Below, one piece after another: positions 61,301-64,000 of a DNA stretch of 64,000 nt (its first letter is position 1; every line of letters begins with the position of its first letter). Under the pieces are notes generated by a model. That model was not told where the DNA came from and did no database searches. It was given only the letters and a program-made list of their open reading frames with translations. The position numbers were made by a program, and so were the translations under genes. The DNA comes from Streptomyces sp. NBC_00376 (GTDB lineage Bacteria > Actinomycetota > Actinomycetes > Streptomycetales > Streptomycetaceae), in the NCBI RefSeq assembly GCF_036077095.1, contig NZ_CP107960.1, positions 2,294,001 through 2,358,000 on the forward strand, read 5' to 3'.

Positions 61301-63850
61301 TCCCGGCACCCGGGCCTGACCGCCGAGGATGCCCTCGGTGCCCACCTCGCGGGCGACCCGCGTCACCTCGTCGGCGAAGTTGAGCAGCTGGTCGACCATG
61401 GTGTTGACGGTCGTGACCAGTTCGAGGATCTCGCCCTTGGCATCGACGGTGATCTTCTTGGAGAGATCGCCGTTGGCGACCGCGGTGGTGACCTCGGCGA
61501 TGTTGCGGACCTGCAGGGTCAGGTTGTTCGCCATGCCGTTGACGGACTGGGTGAGGTCCTTCCACGTACCAGACACCCCCTGCACCTCGGCCTGGCCGCC
61601 GAGGATGCCCTCCGTACCCACCTCACGGGCGACCCTGGTCACCTGCTCGGCGAAGTTCGAGAGCTGGTCGACCATCGTGTTGATGGTGTTCTTCAGCTCA
61701 AGGATCTCGCCCCGGGCATCCACATCGATCTTCTGCGACAGGTCACCGCGCGCCACCGCCGTGGCGACCTGCGCGATGTTACGGACCTGAGCGGTCAGGT
61801 TGCCCGCCATGCCGTTCACCGAGTCGGTCAGATCACGCCACACACCGGCCACGCCGGGCACCTGTGCCTGCCCGCCGAGCCGCCCGTCGGTGCCGACCTC
61901 GCGGGCCACCCGGGTCACCTGATCCGCGAAGGCGGAGAGCTGGTCGACCATCGTGTTGATGGTGTTCTTCAGCTCAAGGATCTCGCCCCGCGCGTCCACA
62001 TCGATCTTCTGCGACAGGTCACCGCGCGCCACCGCCGTGGTCACCTGGGCGATCTGGCGGACCTGCGAAGTCAGGTTCCCGGCCATGAAGTTGACGGAGT
62101 CGGTGAGTTCCTTCCAGGTACCGGAGACGCCGTCCACCCGTGCCTGGCCTCCGAGGCGGCCCTCCGTGCCCACGTCCCGCGCCATCCGCGTCACCTGGTC
62201 GGCGAAGTTCGAGAGCTGCGCCACCATCGTGTTGACGGTGTTCTTCAGCTCCAGCATCTCGCCCGCGACATCCACGGTGACCTTCTGCGTCATGTCACCG
62301 TTGGCCACCGCGGTCGTCACCTGCGCGATGTCCCGCACCTGGCCCGTGAGGTTCCGGAACGCGGCGTTCACCGAGTCGGTGAGGTCCTTCCAGGTCCCCG
62401 CCGCCCCAGGCACCTCGGCCTGACCGCCGAGGCGGCCCTCCACACCGACCTCCCGGGCCACCCGGGTCACTTCCGAACCGAAGGCCTGGAGCTGGTCCAC
62501 CATCGTGTTGACGGTGTTCTTAAGCTCCAGCATCTCGCCGGCCACATCCACGGTGACCTTCTGCGTCATGTCACCGTTGGCCACCGCCTTGGTCACCTGC
62601 GCGATGTCCCGCACCTGCGTAGTCAGGTTCCGGAAGACCGTGTTCACCGAGTCGGTGAGGTCCTTCCACGTCCCCGCCGCCCCAGGCACCTTCGCCTGCC
62701 CGCCGAGCAGACCCTCGCCACCGACCTCGCTGGCCACCCGGGTCACTTCGTCCGCGAAGAGGCGCAGCGTGTCGGTCATCTGGTTGATGGTCTCGGCCAG
62801 TTGCGCGACCTCGCCGCGGGCGCTCACCGTGACCTTCTGGGACAGGTCGCCGTTGGCGACCGCCGTCGTCACCTCGGCGATCCCGCGCACCTGGGAGGTG
62901 AGGTTCCCGGCCATCGTGTTGACGGAGTCGGTGAGGTCCTTCCACACACCCGCCACACCCGGCACGGTCGCCTGACCGCCGAGCTCGCCCTCCGTACCCA
63001 CCTCACGGGCGACCCGGGTCACCTCGGAGGAGAACGACGACAGCTGGTCGACCATCGTGTTGACGGTGTTCTTCAGCTGGAGCATCTCACCGGCCACATG
63101 GACGGTGACCTTCCGCGACAGATCGCCCTTGGCGACCGCCGTGGTCACCAGGGCGATGTCGCGCACCTGCGCGGTCAGCCGGTACGCCATGGTGTTCACG
63201 GAGTCCGTGAGGTCCTTCCAGGACCCGGACATCCCGCGCACCTGGGCCTGTCCGCCCAGTTTGCCCTCGGTACCCACCTCGACCGCGACCCGCGTCACCT
63301 GCTCGGTGAACGCCGACAGCTGGTCGACGAGGCTGTTGACCGTACGGGCGACCTTCAGGAACTCGCCGCGCAGCGGCCGTACCGTCTCGTCGGACGTGTG
63401 CGAACGCAGTTCCATCCGCTGTTCGAGATCACCGTCGGCCACCGCCGACAGCACCCGCCCGACCTCCGAGACCGGGCGGGCCAGATCGTCGACCAGCTCG
63501 TTGGAGGCGTCGATCGCGGCGGCCCAGGAGCCCTCGCAGGCGCCCGTCTCCAGCCGCTCGGTGAGCTTCCCCTCGCGTCCGACCACCCGCCGCACCCGGG
63601 CCAGCTCACCGGTGAGATGCAGATTACGGTCGGCGACCTCGTTGAAGACCGCCGCGATCTCCGCCATCACGTCGTCGCCCGAGACGGTCAGACGCCTGCG
63701 GAAATTCCCGTCGCGCATCGCCACGAGGCCCGCCAACAGTCTGTTGAGCGCCGCCGCGTCGACGTCGATGGTTCCATTGCGCTGTTTCTTCACGGACTGT
63801 CCGCCTTTTGTGCGCGTGCTTCTGCCCCGCGCCGCCACGCCAGACTCCAC
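58364..63850 (-). CDS. osaA: Hybrid histidine kinase OsaA with poly-HAMP array
   Basis: The 1,828-residue soluble kinase consists of an N-terminal array of about eleven 92-residue HAMP-type repeats, a GAF domain (QHGAFFLAM to VIELASF), a coiled coil ([17 protein letters not shown]), HisKA with His1369 in [11 protein letters not shown], HATPase ([25 protein letters not shown]) and a C-terminal receiver with Asp1758 in [10 protein letters not shown]. No membrane helix is seen. It fits OsaA, which with OsaB responds to osmotic stress; poly-HAMP arrays in fungal Nik1-type kinases serve the same purpose. GTG 63850 follows GGGAGGG. Confidence 0.95.
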   Translation of the reverse strand: MESGVAARGRSTRTKGGQSVKKQRNGTIDVDAAALNRLLAGLVAMRDGNFRRRLTVSGDDVMAEIAAVFNEVADRNLHLTGELARVRRVVGREGKLTERLETGACEGSWAAAIDASNELVDDLARPVSEVGRVLSAVADGDLEQRMELRSHTSDETVRPLRGEFLKVARTVNSLVDQLSAFTEQVTRVAVEVGTEGKLGGQAQVRGMSGSWKDLTDSVNTMAYRLTAQVRDIALVTTAVAKGDLSRKVTVHVAGEMLQLKNTVNTMVDQLSSFSSEVTRVAREVGTEGELGGQATVPGVAGVWKDLTDSVNTMAGNLTSQVRGIAEVTTAVANGDLSQKVTVSARGEVAQLAETINQMTDTLRLFADEVTRVASEVGGEGLLGGQAKVPGAAGTWKDLTDSVNTVFRNLTTQVRDIAQVTKAVANGDMTQKVTVDVAGEMLELKNTVNTMVDQLQAFGSEVTRVAREVGVEGRLGGQAEVPGAAGTWKDLTDSVNAAFRNLTGQVRDIAQVTTAVANGDMTQKVTVDVAGEMLELKNTVNTMVAQLSNFADQVTRMARDVGTEGRLGGQARVDGVSGTWKELTDSVNFMAGNLTSQVRQIAQVTTAVARGDLSQKIDVDARGEILELKNTINTMVDQLSAFADQVTRVAREVGTDGRLGGQAQVPGVAGVWRDLTDSVNGMAGNLTAQVRNIAQVATAVARGDLSQKIDVDARGEILELKNTINTMVDQLSNFAEQVTRVAREVGTEGILGGQAEVQGVSGTWKDLTQSVNGMANNLTLQVRNIAEVTTAVANGDLSKKITVDAKGEILELVTTVNTMVDQLLNFADEVTRVAREVGTEGILGGQARVPGATGIWKDLSDNVNLMANNLTSQVRNISRVSSAVANGDLRKKVTVEARGEVAELADTVNTMVTTLSSFADEVTRVAREVGTEGELGGQARVPGVSGTWKDLTESVNSMASNLTGQVRQIAAVTTAIAKGDLTKKIDIDARGEIQQLKNTINTMVDQLSSFAEQVTRVAREVGTEGQLGGQARVRDVDGTWRDLTESVNEMAGNLTRQVRAIAAVATAVTRGDLNLKIDVDAAGEIQALQDNINTMIANLRDTTATNKEQDWLKGNLARISGLMQGRRDLDDVASLIMSELTPVVSAQHGAFFLAMPTGDTAAVGSDSDKDNSYELCMRGSYGYSAGSMPTSFRPGETLIGTAAEEKRTIQVDNVPPGYLKISSGLGEAPPAHVIVLPVLFEGKVLGVIELASFQPFTHIQRDFLNQLAEMIATSVNTISVNTKTEKLLEQSQELAEQLRDRSQELENRQKALQASNAELEEKAELLAQQNRDIEVKNTEIEEARQVLEERAEQLAVSMRYKSEFLANMSHELRTPLNSLLILAKLLADNAEGNLSPKQVEFAETIHGAGSDLLQLINDILDLTKVEAGKMDVSPTRIALVQLVDYVEATFRPLTAEKGLDFSVRVSPELPATLHTDEQRLLQVLRNLLSNAVKFTDSGAVELVIRHANEDVPNAIREQLLEAGSLRDADADLIAFSVTDTGIGIAASKMLVIFEAFKQADGTTSRKYGGTGLGLSISREIARLLGGEIHAASEPGRGSTFTLYLPLHPSELPPQGYPQIGPGPIEGHGAAAEEGLLPEAGPGADPAAEAPDPGGAVGLMRRRRKSLGSTERRLALPPRSAAPTAPQEPWALAGQEEPEVRRTFRFRGEKVLIVDDDIRNVFALTSVLEQHGLSVLYAENGRVGIEVLEQHDDVTVVLMDIMMPEMDGYATTAAIRRMPQFAGLPIVALTAKAMKGDREKAIESGASDYVTKPVDPDHLLSVMEQWMRGE
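60545..63460 (-). repeat. 276-bp tandem repeats inside osaA (92-residue HAMP units)
   Basis: Each unit contains a variation on [42 protein letters not shown] and W-KDLTDSVN. Marker sequences recur at steps of exactly 276 bases (for example 60791, 61067 and 61343). About eleven units can be counted; neighbouring ones (units 4/5 and 6/7) are the most alike. Confidence 0.9.
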
Positions 63851-64000
63851 CGTGTCCCTCCCGCAGGGGTTGACCGTATCGCTCGGGCCTTATCTGGGAG
63901 CTTGCCCAGTTCTTCTTGGCTCACCGCCACAGCCCACCGTCGACGGGTGACCATGGGGACGTCAAATCGTTGAAACGTACCAGGCCGGACGCAGCCGGGG
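63851..64000. other. Upstream region of osaA at window edge
   Basis: These 150 bases carry the osaA ribosome-binding site (GGGAGGG near 63857) and presumably its promoter. I see no clear -35/-10 pair, no gene start and no hairpin. Confidence 0.5.

Noticed and set aside
60545..63460. Regular repeats resembling a CRISPR or other non-coding array
   Set aside because: The 276-bp period is a multiple of three and each unit translates to a HAMP domain in one long frame.
59963..63973. 1,336-codon plus-strand frame opposite osaA
   Set aside because: It mirrors the 276-bp repeats of osaA, so its apparent repeats (HLAGHPRHL-like) are only the complement of the HAMP units.

Overview
The window is a piece of linear-chromosome core from a Streptomyces species. 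The evidence is a G+C-rich sequence with strong third-position G/C bias, GTG starts, actinobacterial SOS boxes, and a run of genes found together in Streptomyces genomes (nrdR/lexA, hflX, rshA, dapF, miaA/miaB, gluABCD, recX/recA, lhr/nei, clgR/cinA/pgsA/rimO, ftsK, osaB/osaA). Nothing looks like a phage, insertion sequence, integron, CRISPR array or tRNA/rRNA gene. The window is cut inside nrdR on the left; the right edge is about 150 bases upstream of osaA.

Layout, left to right. 1-3.6 kb: divergent nrdR and lexA, the latter under a good LexA box, then an Fe-S helicase of the DinG/XPD type. 3.7-9.8 kb: a four-gene NIS-siderophore operon on the minus strand (aminotransferase, IucA/IucC, acyltransferase, second IucA/IucC). 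10.1-12.8 kb: tandem secreted lipoprotein serine-protease paralogues. 12.8-24 kb: a long minus-strand block of housekeeping genes (hflX, a secreted M1 aminopeptidase, rshA, dapF, a small membrane protein, miaA, a LigB-like protein, miaB) with one plus-strand MT0933-like protein. 24-27 kb: a TAXI binding protein facing a two-component system. 27.4-30.8 kb: gluABCD. 31-33.8 kb: an FAD monooxygenase, then a cysteine-dioxygenase/rhodanese pair preceded by a cysteine-rich leader peptide. 34.3-37.4 kb: a hypothetical gene, recX, recA and a decayed short-chain dehydrogenase. 37.4-42.2 kb: an AI-2E-type permease, DUF3046, a prenyltransferase-fold protein and an AraC/AzlC/AzlD operon. 42.4-48.9 kb: lhr, a nei-type glycosylase and a short-chain dehydrogenase. 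48.8-54.2 kb: small proteins, then rimO-pgsA-cinA-clgR and a RodZ-like protein. 54.4-63.9 kb: ftsK, osaB and the 1,828-residue poly-HAMP hybrid kinase osaA.

Functional themes are DNA repair and SOS (lexA, recA, recX, helicase, lhr, nei), translation quality and tRNA modification (hflX, miaA, miaB, rimO), stress signalling (rshA, clgR, osaAB, csbD-like), iron and glutamate acquisition, and sulfur-amino-acid catabolism.

The most interesting signal is the short ORF ending at 32743. It has cysteine codons just before its stop, lies behind a promoter-like sequence that would make its mRNA leaderless, and is followed by a hairpin and then a cysteine dioxygenase gene. It looks like a cysteine-responsive attenuator placed in front of a cysteine-degrading, not cysteine-making, operon. 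Other points worth a second look are the siderophore operon that lacks its usual oxygenase and decarboxylase, a peptide motif shared by two of its enzymes, an 82-bp perfectly conserved block in the protease pair, and small tandem duplications of the 3' ends of miaB and osaB.
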